From: Candidatus Tenderia electrophaga
GTDB lineage: Bacteria; Pseudomonadota; Gammaproteobacteria; Tenderiales; Tenderiaceae
Assembly: GCA_001447805.1 (NCBI GenBank)
Contig: CP013099.1
Coordinates: forward strand, 1-64,000
Direction: 5' to 3'
Length of the DNA stretch: 64,000 bases
The notes below the pieces were generated by a model. The model did not search any database, was not told the DNA's origin, and worked only from the letters and a program-made list of their open reading frames with translations. Position numbers and translations under genes: made by a program. Within the stretch, counting starts at the first letter, position 1; each line of letters starts with the position of its first letter. This document shows positions 32,572 to 41,437 of this stretch, one piece after another.

Positions 32572-34362
32572 GTGACGGATTCGATGAGCGGTACACCACA
32601 ACAGCTCGTGCCACTAGGGCTGCGGCAGATCGCCGAGCTGTTGTTCGAGGAAGGGTTGCTGGCCAAGCAGGCCTATGAAAATCTCCAGGTCCAGGCGCGT
32701 TATCGCGATCTGGGCGACAAGCATCCCCTGACGCTGATCGCCGATCAGCGGCTCAAGTCCGCGTTGCCGCCGCAGCGCTTGCTGAGCGAGGACTTTCTCA
32801 GCGAGTGGCTGGCGCACAAGCTCGGCCTGCCCTATCGACGTATCGATCCCCTCAAGGTGGACATGGCGGCGGTGACCCAGGTGGTGTCCTATGCCTATGC
32901 CGAGCGCCACAAATTGCTGCCGGTGGAGGTCGGCCCGGACTACGTGGTGATGGCCACCGCCCAGCCCGATGCCACCGGCTGGCTCAACGAACTGGCCCAC
33001 ATCCTGCGCAAGGACGTGCGCCTGGTGATGACCAGCCCGTCCGATATCCAAAGCTATCTGGTGGAGTTCTACACCGTCTCCCATTCGGTGCAGGGCGCCA
33101 GCGCCGACGACAGTGCCCATCCCCAGTTCATCAATGGCCAGCAGATGCTGGAGTTGGGCAAGGCCGGCAGTCTGGACGCCAACGACCAGCATGTGGTGCG
33201 CATCGTCGATTGGCTGTTGCAATATGCGTTCGATCAACGCGCCAGTGATATTCATTTGGAACCGCGTCAGGAAAAGGGCAATATCCGCTTCCGCATCGAC
33301 GGCATGTTGCACACTGTCTATCAACTGCCCAGCGCGGTGATGGCGGCGGTGCTGAGCCGCTTGAAGATTCTCGGCCGCATGGACCTGGCGGAAAAGCGCC
33401 GCCCGCTGGATGGCCGCCTCAAGACCAAATCCCCCGACGGCAACGAGGTGGAACTGCGCCTGGCCACCCTGCCCACCGCCTTCGGCGAAAAGATGGTGCT
33501 GCGTATTTTCGATCCCGACGTGCTGGTGAAGAACTTCACCGACCTCGGTTTCAACCGCCATGAAGAAAAGCAGTGGCGCGGCATGTTGAAACAGCCCAAC
33601 GGCATCATCCTGGTGACCGGGCCGACTGGTTCGGGCAAGACCACCACGCTCTATTCATCCCTGAAATATCTGGCCAAGCCGGAAGTCAATATCTGCACCA
33701 TCGAGGACCCCATCGAAATGGTGGTGCCCGACTTCAACCAGATGCAGGTGCAGCACAACATCGATCTCAATTTCGCCGACGGCGTGCGCGCCCTGCTGCG
33801 CCAGGACCCGGACATCATTATGGTGGGCGAGATTCGCGACCTGGAGACCGCCGAGATGGCCATCCAGGCGGCGCTCACCGGCCACCTGGTGATCTCCACC
33901 CTGCATACCAACGACGCCGTCTCCGCCGTCACCCGCCTGCTGGACCTGGGCGTGCCCCATTACATGATCACGGCCACCCTGTTGGGGGTGGTGGGACAGC
34001 GCCTGGTGCGTACCCTCTGTCCCCACTGTAAACAGCCCGTCGCGCCCGATGCCGCGATGTGGACCAGCCTCAGCCGGCCCTGGAAGGCGGCGCTGCCGGA
34101 ACAGGTCTACGGCCCGGTCGGCTGTCTGGAGTGTCGCCAAACCGGCTATGTCGGCCGGGTCGGCATTTACGAGATGCTGGTCATGTCGGGGGCCATCAAG
34201 CGGCTGATCAACGCCAACGACTGTGATATGGCCGCCGTGCGCCGTCAGGCCCGGCAGGACGAGATGCGCCCCATGCGTATCAGCGGTATCCAGAAGGTGG
34301 TCAGCGGGCAGACCACCCTGGACGAGGTGTTCCGGGTGGCGCCGTTACACCAGGACGATTGA
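32572..34362 (+). CDS. Stand-alone GspE/PilB-type secretion ATPase
   Basis: 596 residues from GTG 32572 (ATG 32584 possible). N-terminal MshEN/T2SSE_N-like domain to about 165, then the AAA core: SDIHLEPR, Walker A GPTGSGKTTT (K356), Asp box TIEDPIE, Walker B-like LRQDPDIIMVGEIRD, His box TLHTNDA, and a four-Cys zinc site (CPHCKQ and GCLECRQTG). Hexameric motor for type II secretion or type IV pilus assembly. No other pilus/secretion genes adjoin, so it may serve a machinery encoded elsewhere. Confidence 0.93.
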   Translation: MTDSMSGTPQQLVPLGLRQIAELLFEEGLLAKQAYENLQVQARYRDLGDKHPLTLIADQRLKSALPPQRLLSEDFLSEWLAHKLGLPYRRIDPLKVDMAAVTQVVSYAYAERHKLLPVEVGPDYVVMATAQPDATGWLNELAHILRKDVRLVMTSPSDIQSYLVEFYTVSHSVQGASADDSAHPQFINGQQMLELGKAGSLDANDQHVVRIVDWLLQYAFDQRASDIHLEPRQEKGNIRFRIDGMLHTVYQLPSAVMAAVLSRLKILGRMDLAEKRRPLDGRLKTKSPDGNEVELRLATLPTAFGEKMVLRIFDPDVLVKNFTDLGFNRHEEKQWRGMLKQPNGIILVTGPTGSGKTTTLYSSLKYLAKPEVNICTIEDPIEMVVPDFNQMQVQHNIDLNFADGVRALLRQDPDIIMVGEIRDLETAEMAIQAALTGHLVISTLHTNDAVSAVTRLLDLGVPHYMITATLLGVVGQRLVRTLCPHCKQPVAPDAAMWTSLSRPWKAALPEQVYGPVGCLECRQTGYVGRVGIYEMLVMSGAIKRLINANDCDMAAVRRQARQDEMRPMRISGIQKVVSGQTTLDEVFRVAPLHQDD

Positions 34363-34375
34363 ACGCCAAACAGGC

Positions 34376-35239
34376 CTAGCGCAGCAATAACAGGGGTACG
34401 GTGGTGTCGCGTATCAACTTGGTGGTGGTGCTGCCCACCAGAAAACGACGAATACGCGAGTGGCCGTAGGCCCCCATCACCAGCATGTCGATACCGTGTT
34501 GGCGGCGGTATTCCCTCAATACGTCTTCGACGCCCCCCTCATGGATTGAGGTGATGGCCTCAAAGCCGGCCGCCTCCAGGGCTTGTCGGGCCCAGTCCAA
34601 GTGAGCCAGATTCTCCGGACTGTCGTTGCCCACCATTACCACATGACAGGGCAGGCCCTTGAACAGCGGGCTGGCGGCGATCATTTCGACGCCCTTGCGG
34701 GTGGTGGCGCTGCCGTCGAAGGCGACCATGATCTGGGCCGGGGTCTTGAAGGACGCATTGGCGGTGAGCAGGATGGGGCGGTCCAGGGTGCGCACCACGT
34801 TTTCCACATGGGTGCCGATATGCTCGCCCAGGCTGTCGCCCTCTTCGCCCTGACGCCCCATCACCAGCAGACGGATCTCGTCTTCCAGTTCGGCCACGGT
34901 ATCGACCAGCTCGCCGTGGCGCTGCAGGGTGGTGGCGTTGCCCACGCCGTCTTCCACGGCGCGCTGTTGCGCGGCCTCCAGCATCATGCGGCCCTGTTCC
35001 ATGGCCAGCTTGGCGCGCTTTTCGTCCAGCTCTGCCAGTTCCTTGAGCAAGGCCTCGCGACTGCCCAGGCCGATGTTGCCGCTGAGGTTCTGTTTGACCG
35101 GGTATTCCGATTTGTCGAGCACATGAAGAAACACCAGGGGTGCCTCCAGGCGCAGGCTGGCCCAGGCGGCATAGTCACACACTGTCTCCGCCGCGCGTGA
35201 ACCGTCGATACACGCCATTACATTTTTTGTCATCGCCAT
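34376..35239 (-). CDS. Tandem universal stress protein
   Basis: 287 residues with two Usp domains (about 1-140 and 150-287). Second domain keeps the ATP-binding signature G-x2-G-x9-G-S/T in MGAYGHSRIRRFLVGSTT. Ends IRDTTVPLLLLR, identical to a Usp fragment at 37401-37598, showing recent duplication. Gap to the upstream sulP-type gene is 7 bases, so the pair forms an operon. Confidence 0.94.
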   Translation of the reverse strand: MAMTKNVMACIDGSRAAETVCDYAAWASLRLEAPLVFLHVLDKSEYPVKQNLSGNIGLGSREALLKELAELDEKRAKLAMEQGRMMLEAAQQRAVEDGVGNATTLQRHGELVDTVAELEDEIRLLVMGRQGEEGDSLGEHIGTHVENVVRTLDRPILLTANASFKTPAQIMVAFDGSATTRKGVEMIAASPLFKGLPCHVVMVGNDSPENLAHLDWARQALEAAGFEAITSIHEGGVEDVLREYRRQHGIDMLVMGAYGHSRIRRFLVGSTTTKLIRDTTVPLLLLR

Positions 35240-35246
35240 CTCCTTC

Positions 35247-36737
35247 CTAGTGGTCCATCAGTTTATCAACCGCGTCCGGTTTGTCGTGCACGGCGAACCT
35301 GTCCACGATGGTGGCGCTCGCCTCGTTGAGGCCGATCAGCTCCACCTCCGTGCCTTCGCGGCGGAACTTGATCACCACCTTGTCCAGAGCGCTGACCGAG
35401 GTGATGTCCCAGAAGTGCGCCTGGGTGAGGTCGATCACCACCTTGTCGATGACCTCCTTGAAGTCGAAGAACTCGACGAACTTGTCCGCCGAGGCAAAGA
35501 ACACCTGCCCCACCGCGGTGTAGGTGCGCGTGGTGCCGTCTTCGCTCAGCTCTGATTTTACGTACTTGAACTGGGCCACCTTGTTGGCGAAGTTTATGGC
35601 GGCCAGCAGTACGCCGACGAACACGCCCCAAGCGAGGTTGTGGGTGAACACCGTGACGATGACCGTGACGATCATCACCATGCTGGTGCTCTTGGGGTGG
35701 GTCCTGAGATTCTTCAGCGACTCCCAGCTGAAGGTACCGATGGAGACCATGATCATGACCGCCACCAGGGCCGCCATGGGGATCTGGCCCACCATCTCGT
35801 CGAGAAACACCACCATCAGCAACAGGAAGATACCTGCGGAAAGGGTCGAAAGCCGTCCGCGACCACCCGATTTCACATTGATCACCGACTGGCCGATCAT
35901 GGCGCAGCCGGCCATGCCGCCCAGCAGGCCCGAGCCGATGTTGGCGATGCCCTGGCCCTTGCACTCGCGATTCTTGTCGCTGGGGGTGTCGGTTAGGTCG
36001 TCGATGATGGTGGCGGTCATCAGCGACTCCAGCAGGCCGACCATGGCCAGCGACAGGGAGTAGGGCAGGATGATCCACAGGGTCTCCAGGTTCAGCGGCA
36101 CATCGGGCCACAGGAACACCGGCAGGGTATCGGGCAGCTCGCCCATGTCAGCCACGGTGCGGATGGGCAGATCGAGCACGATGGCGATGATGGTCAGCAC
36201 CACGATGGTCACCAGCGGCGAGGGGATGCTCTTGGTGAGATAGGGAAACAGATAGATGATCCCCAAGCCGGCGGCGGTGACGGCGTAGACGTGCCAGGTG
36301 ACGCCGGGGTTGGCCAGGTTCAACTCGGGCAGCTGGGCCAGGAAGATCAGGATCGCCAGGGCGTTGACGAAGCCGGTGACCACCGAGCGCGACACAAAGC
36401 GCATCAGCGAGCCGATCTTGATATAGCCGGCGATGATCTGAAACACGCCGGTGAGCAGGGTGGCGGCGAGCAGGTATTCCAGGCCGTGCTCTTTCACCAG
36501 CGTCACCATCAGCAGCGCCATGGCCCCGGTGGCGGCGGAGATCATGCCGGGACGGCCGCCGACGAAGGCGATGATCACGGCGATACAGAAGGAGGCATAC
36601 AGCCCGACCTTGGGGTCAACGCCGGCGATGATGGAAAAGGCGATGGCCTCGGGGATCAGGGCCAAGGCCACCACGATGCCGGCGAGCAGATCCCCGCGGA
36701 CGTTGCTGAACCAGTTGTTCTTTATGGAGAATTGCAT
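35247..36737 (-). CDS. SulP family anion transporter with STAS domain
   Basis: 496 residues. About 12 TM helices from residue 13; SulP signatures [19 protein letters not shown] and [21 protein letters not shown]-terminal STAS domain from about 390 ([32 protein letters not shown]). The SLC26/SulP family exchanges sulfate, bicarbonate or other anions; bicarbonate uptake would fit an autotroph, but substrate cannot be read. Co-transcribed with the downstream Usp gene. Confidence 0.93.
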   Translation of the reverse strand: MQFSIKNNWFSNVRGDLLAGIVVALALIPEAIAFSIIAGVDPKVGLYASFCIAVIIAFVGGRPGMISAATGAMALLMVTLVKEHGLEYLLAATLLTGVFQIIAGYIKIGSLMRFVSRSVVTGFVNALAILIFLAQLPELNLANPGVTWHVYAVTAAGLGIIYLFPYLTKSIPSPLVTIVVLTIIAIVLDLPIRTVADMGELPDTLPVFLWPDVPLNLETLWIILPYSLSLAMVGLLESLMTATIIDDLTDTPSDKNRECKGQGIANIGSGLLGGMAGCAMIGQSVINVKSGGRGRLSTLSAGIFLLLMVVFLDEMVGQIPMAALVAVMIMVSIGTFSWESLKNLRTHPKSTSMVMIVTVIVTVFTHNLAWGVFVGVLLAAINFANKVAQFKYVKSELSEDGTTRTYTAVGQVFFASADKFVEFFDFKEVIDKVVIDLTQAHFWDITSVSALDKVVIKFRREGTEVELIGLNEASATIVDRFAVHDKPDAVDKLMDH

Positions 36738-37054
36738 GTTTTATCCAATGTTTGGTGATATGCGCCGCGCGCTGGAAAGCACCGCGACAGCCGCCGCCGG
36801 CGATCGATTTCCGGCAAGACCAAGAAACAAGAAAAAATGAACCCCAATCCATATCCCCGGGGTTTAGGGACGGCGAATGATTCGAAGCTGCGCTATGGCG
36901 GGGTAGGGGAGCGGTGCGGGTGACAGGGCATAATTTATAGTGTGGTTTTGTTTGTGAGGCGCGGCACTTTACCACAACCCAGCGCCATGCTCAAAAATAC
37001 CCGGCGGCGGGTGTTGGATGAGGTGGGTTAGGCCGGGAAAAGGCGGGCGGTGCC
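36738..37054. other. 317-base gap with one terminator
   Basis: Upstream region of the sulP-type gene. GCATAATTTATAGT near 36927 could be a promoter element. A minus-strand hairpin ACCCGCCGCCGGGT followed by ATTTTTGA (37012-36991) lies downstream of the kbl fragment. No gene seen. Confidence 0.5.
36991..37012 (-). terminator. Terminator downstream of the kbl fragment
   Basis: Minus strand ACCCGCC / GGCGGGT-type stem (CCCGCCGCCGGG) followed by TATTTTTGA. Weak, short loop. Confidence 0.45.
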
Positions 37055-37406
37055 CTACTCGATAAACTTCATCTCGCGCCCGATCTTGCCGAAGGCGCGG
37101 ATCGCCCGGTCCAGATGGGCGTGTTCATGGGCGGCGGAGATCTGCACCCGGATGCGCGCCTGGCCTTGGGGCACCACCGGATAGGAAAAGCCGATGACAT
37201 AAATCCCTTCCTCCAATAGTTTCGCCGCCATGCGTTGAGCGATGGTGGCGTCGAACAGCATCACCGGCACGATGGGGTGTTCGCCTGCATTGATGTCAAA
37301 ACCGGCGCTGTACATAGCATTGCGAAAATAGGCGGTATTTTGCCGGAGCCTGTCGCGCAGTTCGGCGGAACGGGTGACCAGTTCCAGGGCCTTGATGCCG
37401 GCCGCC
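37055..37406 (-). pseudogene. 3' fragment of kbl (glycine C-acetyltransferase)
   Basis: About 117 codons matching the last third of the intact kbl at 45929-47116: [49 protein letters not shown], ending in FGKIGREMKFIE and a stop. Differences are scattered (DATIAQR for DAAIAQH). The copy stops at about 37406 within GCCGGCCGCC and is joined there, via a GCCGG microhomology, to an inverted Usp-gene fragment. No start codon; not functional as an enzyme. Confidence 0.92.
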
Positions 37407-37598
37407 GGCTTCGAGACCGCCGTTTCGATGCTCGAAGGTGAGGTGGAAAAGGTATTGCACGACTATCGCCGGCAGCATGAGATCGACCTGCTGGTGATGG
37501 GCGCCTACGGCCATTCCCGCATCCGCCGTTTTTTGGTGGGCAGTACCACCGCCAACGTCATTCGTGATACCACGGTGCCGCTATTGTTGCTGCGCTGA
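37401..37598 (+). pseudogene. 3' fragment of a universal stress protein gene
   Basis: 65 codons AAGFETAVSMLEGEVEKVLH, then DLLVMGAYGHSRIRRFLVGS and IRDTTVPLLLLR with a stop: the C-terminal half of a Usp domain almost identical to the end of the gene at 34376. It is fused head-to-head to the kbl fragment; an ATG at 37374 read from kbl antisense sequence would give a 74-residue chimeric ORF, whose expression is doubtful. Confidence 0.88.
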
Positions 37599-37646
37599 CA
37601 GGCGCATCCCTCGAGTGTCGTGATTGAGCCCCGGCGCGGCTTGATT

Positions 37647-38624
37647 TTACTGTTCCGGCGTGACCGGTGAAACAAACCCCTCGGGTTTCACCGCCAGCAC
37701 CGAACAATCGATGCGGTTGAGGATGATCTCGGCGGTATTGCCGATGATGAAGCCCGGGATGCCGGTGCGCGCCACCGTGCCCATCACCATCAGGTCGATA
37801 TCCAACTCCTTGCTCAGCGCCGGAATGACATCGCGGGCCCAGCCCTTGCTCAGGTGGATCTGAGGGCGCAGGTAATCCCCTGCCTGCTTGGCGATCTTGG
37901 CGACGGTCTGGTCTATCAATCCGTCCAGCCAACGGCTGTGATGGCGGTGCTCGCGCTCGACATAGGCGTTCACCGATTCGGGCGCCACCTGGCCACGGCC
38001 GTGGCGCAGCAGTTGTTCGCCAAAGGCATCCCAGACATGGACGATGTGCAGCTCGGCGAGCTCGGCGATGGCGAGTGTGGTGGCCAGCTCCAGGATCTGC
38101 CGGTTGAGGTGCTCCGAGGTGTCTTGATCCAGATTTTGTCCCGGGTCCACGGCCGCCATGATCTTGTGGAAGCCCGCTTGGGGGGGCGGGCGCAGCAGCC
38201 ACACCGGGCAGGGGCATTTGCGCAGCAGGTGGGTGTCCTGACTGCCGAAGATGCGCTCCTTGAAGGTAGTGTCGTCATGGGCCGCTTTGATCACAAGGTC
38301 GTGGCCGTTGCGCAGCACCGCGCGAATGACGGCCAGAAAGTGCGGCCCGGAGAGCACCTGGATGTCGATCGCCAATCCCCGCCCGTGGGCGGCGACCAAT
38401 TGCGCCAGGGCGTCGCGGCGTTCCTCGCGTAGGGCGTCCATGAGCATGGCGGGAGAGAGTTCGTCGGCAATGGATTGCAGGCGCGCGGGCGATTCGGGGA
38501 CGACGTCCACCACGCTCAGGCGCGCCTGGTGTTGTTCCGCCAGGGCGACGGCGCGTTCAAAGGCGGCCGGGTTGTGGTCCAGCGGTTCTTCGCTGACGAA
38601 TAGGATATTGTTGAAGCGCTTCAT
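37647..38624 (-). CDS. Universal stress protein, UspE-like tandem
   Basis: 325 residues with two Usp domains (about 1-150 and 155-315). Features: NILFVSEEPLDHNPAAFERA, DDTTFKERIFGSQDTHLLRK, and MGTVARTGIPGFIIGNTAE with a degenerate G-x2-G-x9-G(N) nucleotide motif. Length and layout match UspE. Third gene of an operon with the P-type ATPase (2-base gap) and the antiporter. Confidence 0.92.
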   Translation of the reverse strand: MKRFNNILFVSEEPLDHNPAAFERAVALAEQHQARLSVVDVVPESPARLQSIADELSPAMLMDALREERRDALAQLVAAHGRGLAIDIQVLSGPHFLAVIRAVLRNGHDLVIKAAHDDTTFKERIFGSQDTHLLRKCPCPVWLLRPPPQAGFHKIMAAVDPGQNLDQDTSEHLNRQILELATTLAIAELAELHIVHVWDAFGEQLLRHGRGQVAPESVNAYVEREHRHHSRWLDGLIDQTVAKIAKQAGDYLRPQIHLSKGWARDVIPALSKELDIDLMVMGTVARTGIPGFIIGNTAEIILNRIDCSVLAVKPEGFVSPVTPEQ

Positions 38625-38626
38625 GG

Positions 38627-41362
38627 CTAATTCTCCGGTTCGGGGGTGCGACGCGCCGTATGGCGCCGACGGACCAGTTTTTCCAGTTCCAGTATGAACA
38701 ACAGCAGCACCCCCAGCATGATGATCTCCAGGCCGTGGACGAAATCCACCGGCCGGGTATCGAACAGGCGTTCCATGAAGGGGGCGTAGGTGAAGATCAA
38801 TTGCAGCGCGAGCACCAAGCCAACGGCGATCAAGACCGCGCGGGTGCCGAGCAGGCCCCTGAGGGTGAGCGAGGGCGCGCGCAGATAACGCACACTGAAC
38901 AGATAAAACACCTCCATGGCCACCAGGGTATTCACCGCATAGGTACGCGATTCCTCCAGGGTCGAGCCGTGCAGTTGGGACCAGCTGAAGATGCCGAACA
39001 CGCCCGCGGCGAACAGCACCGACACCAGCAGGATGCGCCAGATCAAAAAGCCGGACAACAACGGCTCGCGCGCCGGGCGCGGCGGCTGGCGCATGACATC
39101 GGGCTCGGCCGGCTCAAAGGCCAGCGCCATGGCCAGGGCCACCGAGCTGACCATATTGACCCAGAGGATCTGCAGCGGCGTGATGGGCAAGGTGAAGCCC
39201 AGCAGTACGGCGGCGATGATACTGAGCGACTCGCCGCCGTTGACCGGCAGCAGGAAGATGATGGATTTCTTCAGATTGGTGTAGACCGTGCGTCCCTCCT
39301 GCACGGCCCGGGCGATGGAGGCGAAGTTGTCGTCGGTGATCACCATTTCGGCCGCCTCCTTGGCCGCCTCGGTGCCCTTGTGGCCCATGGCGATGCCCAC
39401 ATCGGCGCGCTTCAAAGCCGGGGCGTCATTGACGCCATCGCCGGTCATGGCGACGACGGCGCCGCGCTCCTGCAATAGTTTGACCAGGCGCAGCTTGTGC
39501 TCGGGGCTGACCCGGGCGTAGACGTCGACATCGGCGACGCGGCGGCGCAACGTCTGGTCGTCCATTTGATCCAGGTCGTGGCCGGTGATGACCGAGTCGG
39601 TATGGGTCAGCTTGAGCTGGGCCGCGATGGCGGCGGCGGTGACAGCATGATCGCCGGTGATCATCTTCACCTGCATGCCCGCCGCCTGACATTGGGCCAC
39701 GGCCGCGATCGCCTCGTCGCGGGGCGGATCGATCAGGCCGAACAGGCCGAGCAGCACCATGCCGTCGGCCACGTCGGCGAATTCCAGGGTCTGTTGGGTC
39801 GTTGGCGCCTGTTTGTAGGCCAGCGCCAATACCCGCTGCCCCTGCCGCGCCAGGGTGTCGATGCGGGCGTGCCAGTCATTCACATTCAGCGGCTCCAACT
39901 GCTCGCCATTGTGCTGTTGTGTGCACAGCTGCAATACGCGCTCGGGCGCGCCTTTGAGCAATATCAGGGCCTCGCCGGCGTGGCTGTGGTGCAGGGTGGC
40001 CATGTACTTGTGTTCGGAATCGAAGGGGATCAGGTCGGTACGGGGCAGGTTTTGCGCCTCTGCGGTGAGGTCCAGGCCGGCCTTGGCCCCGGCCACCAGC
40101 AGCGCCCCTTCCATGGGGTCGCCATGCACGCACCAGCCGCTCTCTCGGTGCTCCAGCGCGGCATCGTTGCAGAGGCAGGCGGCGCGCAGGGTCTGTTGCA
40201 GCAGCGGGTGACGGTCCGGATCGAGACTCACGCCCGCCAGGGCGAAATCGCCGTGAGGATCGTAGCCGGTGCCGCCGACCTCGAGGGTCTCGGCGGCCAG
40301 GGCCAGGCTGCGCACGGTCATCTCGTTACGTGTCAGGGTGCCGGTCTTGTCGCTGCAGATGATGCTCACCGAGCCCAGGGTCTCCACCGCCGGCAGGCGC
40401 CGGATGATGGCGTGGCGCCGCGCCATGCGCTGCACGCCGATGGCCAAAGTCACCGTCAGGATGGCCGGCAGGCCCTCGGGGATGGCCGCCACCGCCAGGC
40501 CCACCACAGTCATGAACATCTCGGCGGCGCCGAACTCGCGCAGGGTGACGCCGAAGACAAACACCGCCGCCGCCAAGGCCAACACTGCCAGGGTCAGCCA
40601 GCGGGCGAAACGGTCCATCTGGGCGATCAGGGGCGTGGTCAATGTCTCCACCCGGGCGACCAGGGTGCTGATGTGGCCGATCTCGGTGTCGACGCCGGTG
40701 GCCACCACTACCCCCAGGCCGTGGCCGGCGCTCACCAATGTGCCGGAATAGGCCATGTTGCGCCGGTCCCCCAGCAGCGCGTCCGCCGCCACCGCCGCCA
40801 CCTGCTTCGGCACCGCCATGGACTCGCCGGTGAGCACCGCCTCCTGAATCTGCAGGTTTTTGACTTGGAGCAGGCGCAGATCGGCGGGGACCTTGTCGCC
40901 CGCCTGCAGCACGACGATATCGCCCGGCACCAGCTGATCGGCGGCCAGGCTCTGACGCCGTCCGTCGCGCAACACCATGGCCTGGGGCGAGAGCATCAGG
41001 CGGATCGCCTGCAGGGCGTCCTCGGCCTTGCCTTCCTGGATGAAACCGATTACGGCGTTGAGCAGCACCACCCCCATGATCACCGCCGTGTCCACCCAAT
41101 GGCCCAGCAGCGCGGTGATGAGCGCGGCCGCCAGCAGGACATAGATCAACAGGTTGTGAAAATGGATGAAAAAGCGTGCCAGGGCGCTGCGCCGTTTGCC
41201 CTCCGGCAGGCGGTTGGGGCCGTGTTGATCGAGGCGCAACTGTGCCTCGGCGGCGCTGAGGCCGGCAGCACTGGCAGCGCGTGACTCGAGCGTCTGAGCG
41301 GGCGACAGGGTGTGCCAGAGTCGAGCGGTGTCGTGAGCGCTAAGCGGTGATGCAGTGGCCAT
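38627..41362 (-). CDS. Cation-transporting P-type ATPase (P2-type)
   Basis: 911 residues. N-terminal cation ATPase domain (LSAAEAQLRLDQHGPNRLPE), TGES actuator motif at 178-181, PEGLP in M4 (295-299), phosphorylated Asp338 in CSDKTGTLTRNE, KGAPERV nucleotide site, TGDGVNDAPALK hinge, and six C-terminal TM helices. Closest in plan to P2A/P2B Ca2+ or Na+/K+-like bacterial pumps; the PEGL signature fits Ca2+ ATPases, but the ion is not certain. In an operon between the antiporter and UspE-like genes. Confidence 0.93.
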   Translation of the reverse strand: MATASPLSAHDTARLWHTLSPAQTLESRAASAAGLSAAEAQLRLDQHGPNRLPEGKRRSALARFFIHFHNLLIYVLLAAALITALLGHWVDTAVIMGVVLLNAVIGFIQEGKAEDALQAIRLMLSPQAMVLRDGRRQSLAADQLVPGDIVVLQAGDKVPADLRLLQVKNLQIQEAVLTGESMAVPKQVAAVAADALLGDRRNMAYSGTLVSAGHGLGVVVATGVDTEIGHISTLVARVETLTTPLIAQMDRFARWLTLAVLALAAAVFVFGVTLREFGAAEMFMTVVGLAVAAIPEGLPAILTVTLAIGVQRMARRHAIIRRLPAVETLGSVSIICSDKTGTLTRNEMTVRSLALAAETLEVGGTGYDPHGDFALAGVSLDPDRHPLLQQTLRAACLCNDAALEHRESGWCVHGDPMEGALLVAGAKAGLDLTAEAQNLPRTDLIPFDSEHKYMATLHHSHAGEALILLKGAPERVLQLCTQQHNGEQLEPLNVNDWHARIDTLARQGQRVLALAYKQAPTTQQTLEFADVADGMVLLGLFGLIDPPRDEAIAAVAQCQAAGMQVKMITGDHAVTAAAIAAQLKLTHTDSVITGHDLDQMDDQTLRRRVADVDVYARVSPEHKLRLVKLLQERGAVVAMTGDGVNDAPALKRADVGIAMGHKGTEAAKEAAEMVITDDNFASIARAVQEGRTVYTNLKKSIIFLLPVNGGESLSIIAAVLLGFTLPITPLQILWVNMVSSVALAMALAFEPAEPDVMRQPPRPAREPLLSGFLIWRILLVSVLFAAGVFGIFSWSQLHGSTLEESRTYAVNTLVAMEVFYLFSVRYLRAPSLTLRGLLGTRAVLIAVGLVLALQLIFTYAPFMERLFDTRPVDFVHGLEIIMLGVLLLFILELEKLVRRRHTARRTPEPEN

Positions 41363-41437
41363 GGACGGCTCCTTCGCTTATTTTGCTCTTGTCCTTGTGG
41401 TCGGTACTGCGTCCACCCTCTCAATGCGACAGTGGAT

